DNA of 64,000 nucleotides from Roseateles_C aquae (GTDB lineage Bacteria > Pseudomonadota > Gammaproteobacteria > Burkholderiales > Burkholderiaceae_C), in contig NZ_JAVXZY010000003.1 in assembly GCF_032337115.1 (NCBI RefSeq), positions 428,705-492,704 of the forward strand. Direction: 5' to 3'. Under the pieces are notes generated by a model that had not been told where the DNA came from, ran no database searches, and saw only the letters and a list, made by a program, of their open reading frames with translations. Positions 25,566 through 35,600 of this stretch are shown in pieces (position 1 is the stretch's first letter; each line of letters starts with the position of its first letter). The position numbers and the translations under genes were made by a program.

Positions 25566-28500
25566 TCATGCCGCAGCCTGCTTGCGCCGCCGCGCGCCGC
25601 CGACCAGTCCACCCAGCAGCCCCAAGCCCAGCAGCAGCTGGATGCTGGTGGCCGCCTCGGGCACGGCGCTGACCTGGATCTGCCCGCTGGTGGCCAGCTG
25701 GCTCAGATCGAGCTGCGCAGCATCCAGGCCGCTGACGATGATGCGCTCCGGGCTCAGCGAGCCGCTGAAGGACTGGAAATCCAAGAGCGTGAAGCGATCC
25801 CCCGCGTGCAGCTGGAACTGCGCGCCGAACTGCAAACGCAGGGTGCCGTGGAAGTCGAGCTGGCCGATGTGCAGCAGCTGGTCGCTGGCATTGCTCTGGC
25901 CGCTGCCGTCCAGGTCCAGCGTCAGCACGGAGTCCTTACCGAAGCTCAGGCGGCCGCCGCCGAAATCGACTGACGCCAGGCCCTGGCCCGGTTGATAGCC
26001 GGCCTTGAACAGCAGCTGGCCGGCAAAGCTGCCGCTGCCGCTGACATCGCCCAGGAAGCTCAGCGTGCCCGCCTCGGCGAGCACGTGGCCCTCGTTCTGC
26101 AGATCGCCTTGGACCACGGCATCGCCGCTCGCATGCAGCTCGGCCGTCTGGCCCAAGACCAGGCCGTTGAGGCTGCTCAGCCGGGCGCCCGCCTCGAGCT
26201 GGACCCGCCCGTCCAAACGCGCAGCATCGGCGGACAGCAGCAGGGCGGTCGCGCCACCGGCGATGCTCAAGGCGCCGGCATGGGTGAAGCTGCCGATCTG
26301 ATCGGCATCGCCCAGCGTCAGGGTGCCGCCGCTGGCCCGCAGCGTGGTCTGTGCGCCGCCTTGGATGCGGGCGTTGACCAGGCCATGGCCTTCCAGCGTC
26401 TGGACGGCGCTCAGGTTCAGGGGCAGGTCGCTGCTGGCCAGCGTGCCGCCTTGCAGGGCGAGCGTGCGGGCGGCGAGCTGCCCACCATCCACCAGCAACT
26501 GCGTGCCGCGACCCAGGTTCAGCTGTTGCGTCACGGCCAGCTGCTGGCCCTCGCTCAGCACCGTCAGCTTCTTCAAGCCGTCCTGGCCCAGGCTGGCGCC
26601 GGCCGCGCCGGTGATGGCGAGCGTGCCCCGGTTCCAGTTCAGGTGGGCCGCCAGTGAGGCGTCCAGTCGATCAACGCTCAGCACGCCGCCTTCGAGCAAC
26701 AGGCGCCCGCCAGCCGCGGTGTCGATCCGACGCGCCGTCAGGCTGCCGCCCTCGTTCAGCGTCAGCACACTCTTGCCCAGCTGCAGCGTGCCGCTGAGCG
26801 CCAGGTGTTGCCCGGCGGCCAGGGTCGTCCGGCCGCCGATCCCGTGGTGCTCTAAACCGGCGTCACCGCGCAGCGCCAGGGTGCCGGATTGCCAGTTGAA
26901 GCGGCCGCCCAGGTTTTGCTGGGCATCGATCTCGAGCCGCCCGCCTTGCAGGGCCAGCTCGGCAAAACTCAGCGTGCCGTCCTCCAGCCGCAGATCGCTG
27001 CCCTGTGCCAGCAGCAGACGACCGTCCACCGCCAGCTGCTTGGCCGCATCCAGCCGCAGGTGCGCCGGCAGGCCGGCTTGGCCCAGCGCGGCGTCGCCAT
27101 GCAGCTGCACGCTGCCGCTGCGCCAGTCCAGGCCGGCAGCGCCGGCACTGAGTTGCAGCGCCTGGGCTTCCAGGCGCCCGCCGTTCAGCTGCAAGGGCAA
27201 GTGGCCGTCCAGGGTCAGGTCGCCCTGCACCTGCAAGGTCATGCCAGCCCCCAAGGCTGATACCTGGCTCAGCAGGCCTTGGCTCTGCTGCGCATCGCCA
27301 GCCAGGTTCAGTGCCCCGCGCTCCCACCTGAAGTCGTCGCTCGGTTTGAGCTGGGCGCTGAGCGAGAGGCTGCCCCCCTGGAGCAGCAGGGTTTTCGCCT
27401 TCAGGGCGTCGGCGCTGGCCACGGTCAGGTGTTGCCCCTCGAGCACGCCGAGCTGTCCGAACGCCACCAGCTGGTGCGCGCTGTCCAGCGTCAGCGTCGG
27501 CGCCAGCAGCGCCTGGTTCAAGGTGGCCTCGCCGCCCAGATTCAGGCGGCCTTGGCGCCAGTCCAGGCCGGCCATGAAGCTGCCCCGGGGTGAGGCCAAG
27601 GTGAGCTCACCGCCATCCAGCAGCAAGGAGCTGTTGCGGCTGGGATCGAGACTTCCGATCTTGACCTGGGCGCCATCGAGCACCTCGACCCGGCCGTTGG
27701 CGTTCAGCATGACCAGGCTGCTGGTGACCGAGGTGCCCGCACCGCGGGCGCGCAAGATGGCATCCTGGTTGAGGAAAGTGCCGATGGCTTTGAACGCGCC
27801 GCCCGCTTCAACCTGGACCAGGCTGCGGTCATAGAACTGGAAATTGCTGTCGAAGCTGCTGCCCATGCCGCTGACCAGCAACTGGTTGCGGCCGGCCTGC
27901 GCGTCTGAGCCTTGCATGGCAAATTCACTGTCGACCCGCAGCGTGGCGCCATCGCGCACGGTGATGCGGCTGTTGTACAGCGAGGGGCTGCTCAGGACTT
28001 GGCCCAGCGAGACCTCGGTACCGCGGCCCCGGGCAAGCAGTTCGCTGTTGTTGCCCAAGTTGAGGGTGTCGACGCTGATCACGCTGCTGCCGTCGAGCTG
28101 ACCGAGCAGCAACTGCGCCGGGCCTGCGGCCGTGCTTTGGAGGTCCAGCGCGCGCACCCGTGCCGCACCGCTGAGCTCAAGCACGGCGCCGCTCAGGCGC
28201 AGATCGCCCAGGCTTTGCAGGCTGCCACGCAGCTGCGATTGGCTGCCTTCGTTCAGCAGCAGCTGCCCGCCGTCTTCAATGCGCACCGGGCCGTCCAGGC
28301 GCAGTCCACCGGAGACATCGATCACCCCGGTCGACCCGATCAGCAGTGGCGCCGCGCCCGCACTCTGGCTCAAGGTGCCAGCAATGCCCAGGCGGTGCTG
28401 GGCATCCAGCGCAGGCAGGCTGGCAAGCAGCCCCTGGCCCGGTTGCCAGTCGCCGCTCAGCACCAGCCGGCCTTGTTGCCAATCGAGGGCGGTCTTGAAG

Positions 28501-30557
28501 TCGGCGTTGCGATGCAGGTCCAGCGTGCCGCCGTCCAAACGCAAAGCCTGCGCGGACAGGCTGCCCGCGGCGCCGATCTGCAGGCTTTGCCCGTTGTTGA
28601 TGCTCAGCTGGCCATTGACCTGCAGCTGCCGGCCGGCATCGAGGTTCAGGCTGGCGGCCAAGAGGCCTTGGTCGAGGCACGCGTCGCCATTCAGGGACAG
28701 CGTGCCACGGCGCCAATCCAGCCCGGCCATGAAGCTGCCTTGGGGGGCCGCGCTCAGCTCCAGGGTGCCGCCGTCGAGCAGCAGCTGTGTCGCTGGGCCG
28801 GTCTGAAAGCTTTCGGCGCGCAGCAGACCGCCGTCGGTGAGCGTCAGCTGCAGCTGCTGGGCCCTCACCTTGTCCGCCAGCAGCCAGCGCGAGCCGGGGC
28901 CGCTGATCGTGACAAGGCCTTGCACCTGCGTGCCCGGCGTGCCCGCTGAGCTGCGCTTGCCGGTTTCCAGCGTGCCACCGGCGAGCACGGAGATGCGGTT
29001 CGGGCCCAAGCTGAACAGCTCGGCGACCTCGACACGGCTGCCCGCCCCGTCAACGCTGAAGGTCAACGGCCCCATGCGGGCGTCGAGCAGCAGCTGGCTT
29101 GCCTGGAGTTGCGCGCCTTGACCCACCTGCAGCGTGGCGCCATAGGTGAGGGCGATCAGCCCCTGGTTCTGCCCGAACACTTCCACCTGGCTGGCCGGGC
29201 CAAGGACGCGCAGGGTCCCACCGTAGGACACATCGACGTGGCTGCGCTTGAGCTGCGCGCCGTCGCGCACGGTGAGGGCGGACGCACCGGAAATGCCAAG
29301 AATGCCGATCAGTTGAGGCGTGCTGGCGTACGGGTCTTGCGCCAGCAGGACCTGGGTTTGCGGGCCCGCGATGTCGACGACGATGGGGTTGTCCCAGCCA
29401 CCTACGGTGATCGATCCGCTCCTGAGCGTGGTGGCGCGGCCGGCCTCACCCACGATCAGGCGCGAGAGCTGCCCGCTCTCTTGGCCGACCAGCTCCAGGC
29501 TGCTGCTCATCTCGCCGCTGAGCGTCAGCAGGCTGCCTTGATGGATGAGCGTGCCGCTGCCACTGATGCCGTCGCGCAGCGCGATCTGGGCGCCGGCTTC
29601 GATTTGCAGCCAGCTGTCGTTGCGCAGCGGGCCCTGGAAGCTGCTGCCGGCGGCCAGACTGACACCGCGGGCGCCCTTCTGGATCTCGAGGCCCTCGCGC
29701 AAGTTCAGCGCCTGGGTCAGAACCAAGGTGCCGCTGCCCGTTTTCAGCAGGCGCCCCTCGCCATTCACCGTGCCGTTGAAGACGATGTCGTCCGCCCGGT
29801 TGAAGGCCAGTGTCGCGCCGGCATCCACCTGCACCGGGCCGAGGATGGCGCCACGCGTGCCGCCGTCGCCAATGGCCAAGATGCCGCCCGCCACCCTTGT
29901 GCCGCCGGTGTAGGTATTGCTGCCCGTGAGCACCTGGGTACCGCTGCCGGCCTTGGTGAAGTGGGCGGGCGAATTGCCATCGGCCAGCACGCCGGCGAAG
30001 CTGCCGCTGCCGTTGGCCACGCCAAAGGTGAAGGTCTCGTAGCCATAGCGCGATTGGCCGTCGGAGTAGCCGCTGCGGATCAGCCCGCTGCCGCTCAACG
30101 CGTCCACCCGGACATTGGCCTCCTGCCCCTCAAAGATCGCACCGGCGGCCACGTTCAGGCCGGACTGGTTGCGCGTCCAGTCTTCGTTGACGCCGCTGCC
30201 ACCGATGAAGCGCCCCTCCAGCACATCGATCCAGCTGCCGGCTTGCAAGGCAAACGTGGCGCTGCGCGCACCCCAGACGGCCGCGCCGGCACCCGACTTC
30301 ACCAGGCGGCCCAGGCCGGTGTAGACCACATCACCCAGGCTGGCACCGAGATCGGTGTTGCTCGGTGTCTGGATCGACAGCGGCTGATCTGGCGTCAGGG
30401 TGTAGACCGTGGCGCCGGTCACTGGCGTCAGGGGCAGGGCCAGCATGAGGGCCAGCGCCAATGGGCGCAAATGAGGGCGTTGTGGCGGGCGTTGTGCGGC
30501 GCTGGCAGGCCGTGTGTCGAATCGGGATTTGCGAATCTGCATCGCGTCAGCTTTCAT
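25566..30557 (-). CDS. Giant repeat-rich PEP-CTERM surface protein
   Basis: A protein of 1,663 residues. The long N-terminal signal region has basic residues and then LALALMLALPLTPVTGA. Early residues (about 140-260) include an autotransporter-associated beta-strand motif (LTGSNTYTGGTRVAGGILAIG). The middle part (about 590-1367) has around seven degenerate repeats of 75-85 residues built on LDGGTL, LDWRxGxLxLxGDA and LDAxxQLxVxGxL. The C-terminus is a PEP-CTERM-like signal, VPEAATSIQLLLGLGLLGGL followed by ARRRK, with Ala in place of the second Pro. It is probably a beta-helical adhesin or matrix fibre processed by exosortase. No transport beta-barrel is present. An alternative start is ATG 30542; neither has a strong ribosome site. 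Confidence 0.85.
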   Translation of the reverse strand: MKADAMQIRKSRFDTRPASAAQRPPQRPHLRPLALALMLALPLTPVTGATVYTLTPDQPLSIQTPSNTDLGASLGDVVYTGLGRLVKSGAGAAVWGARSATFALQAGSWIDVLEGRFIGGSGVNEDWTRNQSGLNVAAGAIFEGQEANVRVDALSGSGLIRSGYSDGQSRYGYETFTFGVANGSGSFAGVLADGNSPAHFTKAGSGTQVLTGSNTYTGGTRVAGGILAIGDGGTRGAILGPVQVDAGATLAFNRADDIVFNGTVNGEGRLLKTGSGTLVLTQALNLREGLEIQKGARGVSLAAGSSFQGPLRNDSWLQIEAGAQIALRDGISGSGTLIHQGSLLTLSGEMSSSLELVGQESGQLSRLIVGEAGRATTLRSGSITVGGWDNPIVVDIAGPQTQVLLAQDPYASTPQLIGILGISGASALTVRDGAQLKRSHVDVSYGGTLRVLGPASQVEVFGQNQGLIALTYGATLQVGQGAQLQASQLLLDARMGPLTFSVDGAGSRVEVAELFSLGPNRISVLAGGTLETGKRSSAGTPGTQVQGLVTISGPGSRWLLADKVRAQQLQLTLTDGGLLRAESFQTGPATQLLLDGGTLELSAAPQGSFMAGLDWRRGTLSLNGDACLDQGLLAASLNLDAGRQLQVNGQLSINNGQSLQIGAAGSLSAQALRLDGGTLDLHRNADFKTALDWQQGRLVLSGDWQPGQGLLASLPALDAQHRLGIAGTLSQSAGAAPLLIGSTGVIDVSGGLRLDGPVRIEDGGQLLLNEGSQSQLRGSLQSLGDLRLSGAVLELSGAARVRALDLQSTAAGPAQLLLGQLDGSSVISVDTLNLGNNSELLARGRGTEVSLGQVLSSPSLYNSRITVRDGATLRVDSEFAMQGSDAQAGRNQLLVSGMGSSFDSNFQFYDRSLVQVEAGGAFKAIGTFLNQDAILRARGAGTSVTSSLVMLNANGRVEVLDGAQVKIGSLDPSRNSSLLLDGGELTLASPRGSFMAGLDWRQGRLNLGGEATLNQALLAPTLTLDSAHQLVAFGQLGVLEGQHLTVASADALKAKTLLLQGGSLSLSAQLKPSDDFRWERGALNLAGDAQQSQGLLSQVSALGAGMTLQVQGDLTLDGHLPLQLNGGRLEAQALQLSAGAAGLDWRSGSVQLHGDAALGQAGLPAHLRLDAAKQLAVDGRLLLAQGSDLRLEDGTLSFAELALQGGRLEIDAQQNLGGRFNWQSGTLALRGDAGLEHHGIGGRTTLAAGQHLALSGTLQLGKSVLTLNEGGSLTARRIDTAAGGRLLLEGGVLSVDRLDASLAAHLNWNRGTLAITGAAGASLGQDGLKKLTVLSEGQQLAVTQQLNLGRGTQLLVDGGQLAARTLALQGGTLASSDLPLNLSAVQTLEGHGLVNARIQGGAQTTLRASGGTLTLGDADQIGSFTHAGALSIAGGATALLLSADAARLDGRVQLEAGARLSSLNGLVLGQTAELHASGDAVVQGDLQNEGHVLAEAGTLSFLGDVSGSGSFAGQLLFKAGYQPGQGLASVDFGGGRLSFGKDSVLTLDLDGSGQSNASDQLLHIGQLDFHGTLRLQFGAQFQLHAGDRFTLLDFQSFSGSLSPERIIVSGLDAAQLDLSQLATSGQIQVSAVPEAATSIQLLLGLGLLGGLVGGARRRKQAAA
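26457..28786 (-). repeat. Region of degenerate 75-85-residue coding repeats
   Basis: Inside the giant PEP-CTERM gene about seven units follow the pattern LDGGxLxL, 15-20 residues, LDWRxGxLxLxGDAxLxQxxL, LDAxxQLxVxGxL, GxxLxAxxL. Two units (near 28780 and 27600) share an almost identical GSFMAGLDWR block. The boundaries are approximate. Roughly 215 residues of unrelated sequence separate the first two units from the rest. Confidence 0.7.
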
Positions 30558-30627
30558 CGAGAAAGTTGCCGTGGCCCTGAGGCCCAAGCCGAGGAGTGAG
30601 TGAGACGGGGCCAAGCAGGACTGGCCT

Positions 30628-31062
30628 TCATTCCGCGCTCGCATTGAGCAGCACCTTGATGCCGGCTTGCGTGGGCCGCCGGCTGACATAGCCGATGGCG
30701 CCGGGCGTGGCCTGCACCAGGCGGCTGACTTCCTCGTCGCTGTCGGCCTGGCGGGGCGGCAGGCCCATGCCGGTGAAACTCTGGCGCGCCCAGTAGGAGC
30801 GCAGCTGGCCGGGGCTGCGGCCGGTCAGCTGCAGATAGAACTGGCGCCGCAGCGGCGTGCTTTCCTTCTGGTCGATCGGCTGAATGGGCTGGCCGTCGGG
30901 CCAGTTCTGCTGCTGGCGCAGAAAGATCTGCGTCACCGTCTCGGCGCTGAGGCGCTCGACGGCCACGTCCTTGTGGGCAATCACGATCAGCGTGTTGTCG
31001 GCGGACGCCGGCGTGGCGGCCAGCGCAGCGATCAAGGCCAGTGACATCATGGTGGTTTTCAT
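30628..31062 (-). CDS. Small PstS-like phosphate-binding-type periplasmic protein
   Basis: A 144-residue secreted protein with signal peptide MKTTMMSLALIAALAATPASA and a short PBP-like-2 domain: LIVIAHKDVAVERLSAETVTQIFL, NWPDGQPIQPIDQ, QLTGRSPGQLRSYWARQSFTG and TPGAIGYVSR. This is the compact PstS-related family that in many proteobacteria is paired with an outer-membrane protein rather than an ABC permease. Here the porin gene precedes it by 11 bases. Whether it binds phosphate is not shown. In-frame starts further upstream would run into the porin gene. Confidence 0.87.
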   Translation of the reverse strand: MKTTMMSLALIAALAATPASADNTLIVIAHKDVAVERLSAETVTQIFLRQQQNWPDGQPIQPIDQKESTPLRRQFYLQLTGRSPGQLRSYWARQSFTGMGLPPRQADSDEEVSRLVQATPGAIGYVSRRPTQAGIKVLLNASAE

Positions 31063-31073
31063 CGCGCCGGCCC

Positions 31074-32483
31074 TCAGAAAACGAGGTCCAGCGTCAGGCT
31101 GAACAGCTGCACTTTGTTGTTGAAAGGCAGTTGGCCCACGGCCAGGCTGCCCGGCGTGGTGGCCGACGGCGTGTTGATGCGGTCGAACTGCGCCTTCAGC
31201 GCCATGTTTTCGCGCCAGTCCCAGCGCAGGCCGACGCTGATCGAGCGGGTCGACAGATCGGCAAAGCGCTGCGCCTGCTCGAAGCCGCCGCGCAGCTGGG
31301 CGATGCCACCGTCCAGGCGCGGATCGAGGCCGCTGGGCGAGAGCGCGGCGAGGTCGAGCTGCTCGCCGTAGCGCTGCAGCCGCGCATAGCTCAGATAGGG
31401 CGTGAAGTCGTCGAAGCTGCGCGCCAGCGTCACGCTGGCGCCGCGGTAACGGCCGACCAGCGCGGCGCGCGAGTTCATATGCGTCAGCTCGCCCATCAGC
31501 CGCCAACGTTCCAGATTGGCGTCCAGCCCCAGGCTGGTGTAGATGGGCCGATTGTCAAAGGGATTGGCCAGGCCGGGCAGGGCCGTGGCCTGGGCCTGCA
31601 GCGCGGCCTGAAGCTGCGGCGGCAGCTGCGGATTGGCGGCCAGTTGTTGCAGCGCGCCGCCGAGCTGGGCGAGACCGCCGTTCAACTGCTCGACATGGGC
31701 CGAACGCATGGTGTAGCGGTCGATCTCGGTGCGGGCAAAGCGCAGGCTCAGCTCGGGCCGGTTCCAGGCCACGCTGAAGCCGCGCATGCCGCTGAGCCGC
31801 GCATCGGCGCTTTGCACCGGCTGCAGATTGTTGAAGCGGTGCTGGTAGGCATAGCCGCCGGCAAAGGCCTGCAGCAGCAGGCTGGCGTCGCCGATGTTGT
31901 GCCGCCATTGCAGGTCGCCACCGTCGAGGCTGGCCACGCTGTTGACCACGCTGTACAGCGGCAGCGCCGGGCGCACGGCCAGATTGGCATAGCCGATCTC
32001 GGCAATGTCGGAATCGAAGTACAGCGGGCTGCGCAAGCGGCCCAGGCGCAGCGCCAGGCCTTGGCCCAGCTGCTGGCGCAGATAGGCCGCGCGCAGCTGC
32101 GGCCGGCCATCCTCGCCGGCCCGCGAGACTGCCTGCAGCAGCACCGAGCTGCTGGCCAGCGGCTGCCACTCCAGTTGCAGGCCCAGCACCGAGTCCAGAT
32201 TGGCCGACCAGCCCTGGCGCACCGGCCGCAGCTGCGAGAAGGAGCTGATCGCGCCAGCGTCGGCGTTGTCATTGTGGGTCAGGCCCAGCGTGGCAAAACC
32301 GGACAGGCGCAGCGGTGCTGTCTCGCCCTCGTTGGCGGCCTGGGCGTGCAGGCACGCGCCGGCCAGGAGCAGGGCCAGGGCGCTGCGCTGAGCCGTCCGC
32401 AAGCGGGGCCTGCCGCTGCCGATGCCGGATCGGGCGGCGTGGCCTGCCGGCCGTCGCGCCAGGCGCGGCTGTGATGGATTCAT
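31074..32483 (-). CDS. Outer-membrane porin-like beta-barrel protein
   Basis: A protein of 469 residues with a signal region (LALLLAGACLHAQA) and a mature part rich in alternating amphipathic strands that ends in LFSLTLDLVF, with the terminal Phe typical of outer-membrane barrels. RLSGFATLGLTHNDNAD near the start and YLSYARLQRY later are strand-like. An Ala/Gln-rich helical insert (about residues 275-310) is unusual for a porin. It is the first gene of the seven-gene cluster. Its promoter carries three SARP-type repeats. The transported solute is unknown; the PstS-like partner suggests phosphate (inference). Confidence 0.78.
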   Translation of the reverse strand: MNPSQPRLARRPAGHAARSGIGSGRPRLRTAQRSALALLLAGACLHAQAANEGETAPLRLSGFATLGLTHNDNADAGAISSFSQLRPVRQGWSANLDSVLGLQLEWQPLASSSVLLQAVSRAGEDGRPQLRAAYLRQQLGQGLALRLGRLRSPLYFDSDIAEIGYANLAVRPALPLYSVVNSVASLDGGDLQWRHNIGDASLLLQAFAGGYAYQHRFNNLQPVQSADARLSGMRGFSVAWNRPELSLRFARTEIDRYTMRSAHVEQLNGGLAQLGGALQQLAANPQLPPQLQAALQAQATALPGLANPFDNRPIYTSLGLDANLERWRLMGELTHMNSRAALVGRYRGASVTLARSFDDFTPYLSYARLQRYGEQLDLAALSPSGLDPRLDGGIAQLRGGFEQAQRFADLSTRSISVGLRWDWRENMALKAQFDRINTPSATTPGSLAVGQLPFNNKVQLFSLTLDLVF

Positions 32484-32552
32484 GCTTGCTGTCTCCCTGA
32501 CGATGCCAGTGGCGCCCCAGGTCCGAGTTGCCTTGGGGCCGCCTTGGCCGTG

Positions 32553-32596
32553 ATGCTCAGGGCTCAGCGTTGAATGAACGTTGAATCAGCGTTGAA
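32553..32596 (-). promoter_or_regulatory. Triple SARP-type heptamer repeat upstream of the porin operon
   Basis: Read toward the porin gene: TTCAACG three times (32596-32590, 32585-32579, 32574-32568), each separated by 4 bases, giving an exact 11-bp period, then 10 bases and AGCAT (32557-32553). SARP regulators of actinobacteria bind 7-bp direct repeats with this periodicity just upstream of the -10. The site lies between SARP copy 2 and the porin gene, 84 bases before the porin start codon. Confidence 0.75.
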
Positions 32597-32636
32597 GCGG
32601 GGGCTTGCATCCCCCGCATCTGGGTGGCAGCGGCGC

Positions 32637-35600
32637 TCAGGCCGGCATGGCCATCGCGTCGCAGCGCGCCTGCCAGAGGGCCGCACCCATTGCGTGGGCG
32701 TGCTCGCGGGCCTGGGCCAAGGCCGCGTCTGCCGCGGCAGCGTCGCCGCACTGGGGGTGCAGGGCCAGCAAGGCCTCGGCGCGCATCCGCCACAGCTCGG
32801 CCAGCAGATAGTGTTCCTGCCGCTCGGGCGCCTTCTGCAAGGCTTCGTCGATGCGGGCCAGGGCCTCGGCGGGCCGCTGCAGGCGCAGCAGCGCCTCGCT
32901 GAGGAAGGAAAGGAAAGTGGACTCGGTGCTGGGCATGGCCAGCGCCGAGGCGTCGACGGCCATCTGTATCGAGGCGATGCCGGCCGCATCGCCCTGCCAG
33001 GCCTGGGCCCAGCCCATCACCAGGGCGCCGACGGCCAGCCAGAGCTGCAGCCCATGGCGCTCGGCCAGGGCCAGCATTTCATGGCACAGCGGCAGGGCGG
33101 CCTGCGGATCGCGCCAGTGGCGCTGCAGCACGGCGGCCATGCACAGCACGAAGCAGAGGGTTTGGGCATGGCCGAGCTGGCGGGCCTCGGCCAGCGCGCC
33201 CTGGATGGCGGCCTGGGCGTCTTCACGGCGACCCAGCCAAGCCAGCGGCCAGCTGCTCATTGCCCGCGAGGCAATGCCGCCATGCTCGCCAAAGCGGGCC
33301 AGGAGCTGCGCGGCCGGCACGCGTTCGGCGGCCTCGGTGGCGCGCTGCAGCTCGACGAGTGCGGCCTGCAGCTGGCCGGCGAAGACCAGGTTGTTGCCCA
33401 GCGCATAGCGGGCCTGCACCAGCGCGGCACCGTCATGGCTGCGCTCGGCCAGCGCCTGCAGTTCGGCGGCCAGGGCCAGCGCCGGCGGTTCCTCGGGCCC
33501 GCTGCGGCTGCCCAGCCACAGGCCCCACAGGGCCTGGAACTGCAGGCCGGCATCGTCGCCGGCAGCGCAGGCCTCGCGGGCCTGGGCAAACAGCGCATGG
33601 GCAGCGCGCGAGCCATAGCCCTCCAGCGCCAGCACGCTGGCGCCGCTCAAGAGCAGCAGCGGCGCCTCCAGCCGGCGGCGCAGCTCGATGGGCGCCTGCG
33701 CCAGCATGGCCACGCCCTCGCGGCCGGCGTGGCTGGCCTCTTGATGGGCTGACTGTGCGGCGGCGCGGCGGCCGGCTTGCAGCCAGTAATGCGCAGCGAC
33801 CGGATCGCCGCAGGCGCTCAGGTGGCGAGCCAGGGCGGCCGGATCGTCGGCAGCGCGCACCGAGAACGGGCCCATCAAGGCATTGGCGGCCAAGCGGTGC
33901 AGGCTGCGCCGGTCGCTGGGGCCGAGCGATTCGTAGGCCGCATCGCGCAGCAGGGCATGGCGGAACTGCCAGTGCGCTTCGCCCCTGGACTCCAGCAGGC
34001 CTTCGGTCTGCAGCCGGTGCAGGCCGATCTTCAGGCGCTCGTTCTGCTCGGGCAGCATGGCCGCCAGCAGCGGGGCGTCCCAGTCGCTGCCCAGCACCGC
34101 GGCGCACTGGGCGAGGCGGCGCAGCGGGGGTGGCAGGCGGTCCAGCTTGGCGGCCAGCAGATCCCACAGCGTGGCCGGCACGCGCTCGCCCTGGGCCTCG
34201 ATCAGCGAACGAGCCAGGGCCTGGGCAAACAAGGGAACGCCCTGCGCGCGCGCCAGCACCTGCTGCTGCAGCTGTGTCAGGCTCAGTTGCGCCGGCAGTT
34301 GCAGCTGCGCCAGCAGGTTCAGCATGGCGTCGTCAGGTAGCGGCGGCAGCTCCAACGTGCGCAGGCGTGTCACCAGTGCCAGCGGGGGCGGCTCGCGCGA
34401 ACTCAGCAGCAGCAGCGCCGGTGTGGCTGCGGCGTTGTCGCGCTGCAGCAGGCGTTCCAGCAGTTCCAGCGTGCTGGGGTCGGCCCAGTGCAGATCTTCA
34501 AAGATCAGCAGCTGCCGTTGGCCGCCCGTCCAACGCTCGAACAGCGTCATCAGCAGCGCCTGGGTGTCGCGCCGGTGCGGCGCGGCGATGCCGGCCTCGC
34601 CCTGCTCGGGCCAGAGCAGCGGCAGCAGCGGGTCCAGCCCCTCGGGCGCCAGGCCGGCCTGCGCGGCCAGCGCGCGCAGGGCCAGGGCCGGCGGGCAGTC
34701 GCCCAGGCGTTTCAGCATCCGATGCAGGCCGGCGAGTATCGGCTGCAGCGGGCTGTGGCGGGCTTCAGGCAGGCATTGCAGCAGGGTCTGGTGGGCGCTG
34801 TGCTCCTGCGTGCTGATCTGCGCGCGCAGCGCCTGCAGCAGCCGGGTCTTGCCCATGCCGGGCTCGCCCTGCAGCCAGACCGCCATGCTGCCCGTGCGGG
34901 CTTCCTGCCAGCACTGCAGCAGGATGGCCAGCTCCGCCTCGCGGCCGAACATGGGCTGCAGGCCCTGGCGCCTGGCCTGCTGGCGCAGAGGCAGTGCGCC
35001 ACGCAGGCGGTAGCCGGCATCTGCTGCGCTGCCGTCGAACTCGTGGTGCTGGCGTGCCAGGCGGTGCAGGGCCGGGCTGACGTGCACCGTGCCGGGCTCG
35101 GCCGCCCAGCTCAGGCGCCGCGCCTCGCGGCTGAGCTCGCCCAAGGTGTCCGGGCTGCTGGCCTCGCTGCGCGCGTGCACCCAGCCGATGTGCAGGCCGG
35201 CCCGGGCCGAAAGCGTCTGCTCCCCGGCCGCCGCCATCAAGGCCTGGGCGGCATCCAGGGCCAGCCGCGAGGCATGCTCCTGCGCCTCCGGGTGGCCGAA
35301 ATAAGCCAGCAGTTCAGCGCCCTCGGCGCGCTGCACCCAGGCACCCGCCAGCTCCAGTTCGTTGCGTGCCGCCTGCAGTGCATCGGCGAGGTTTTGCGCC
35401 AGGGCCTCGGGGTCCTGCTCGCCTTCGTCGGCCAGCCACTCACAAACCAGCGCGACCACACGGCGGCGTTGCAAACCGGCCGCCACCGGGGGCTTGCTGC
35501 CGGCTTCGCGCAGCTGGGCCGCCAGCGCCTGCGTTTCGTCTTGCGGCGCCAGACCCAGCTCATCGCTCAGGCGCTGGGCAAAGTCCTGGTACAGGCGCAA

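Noticed and set aside
23018..25672. 884-codon plus-strand frame
   Set aside because: Antisense to the SpoIIE/RsbW gene, whose catalytic motifs are intact; the antisense frame has none.
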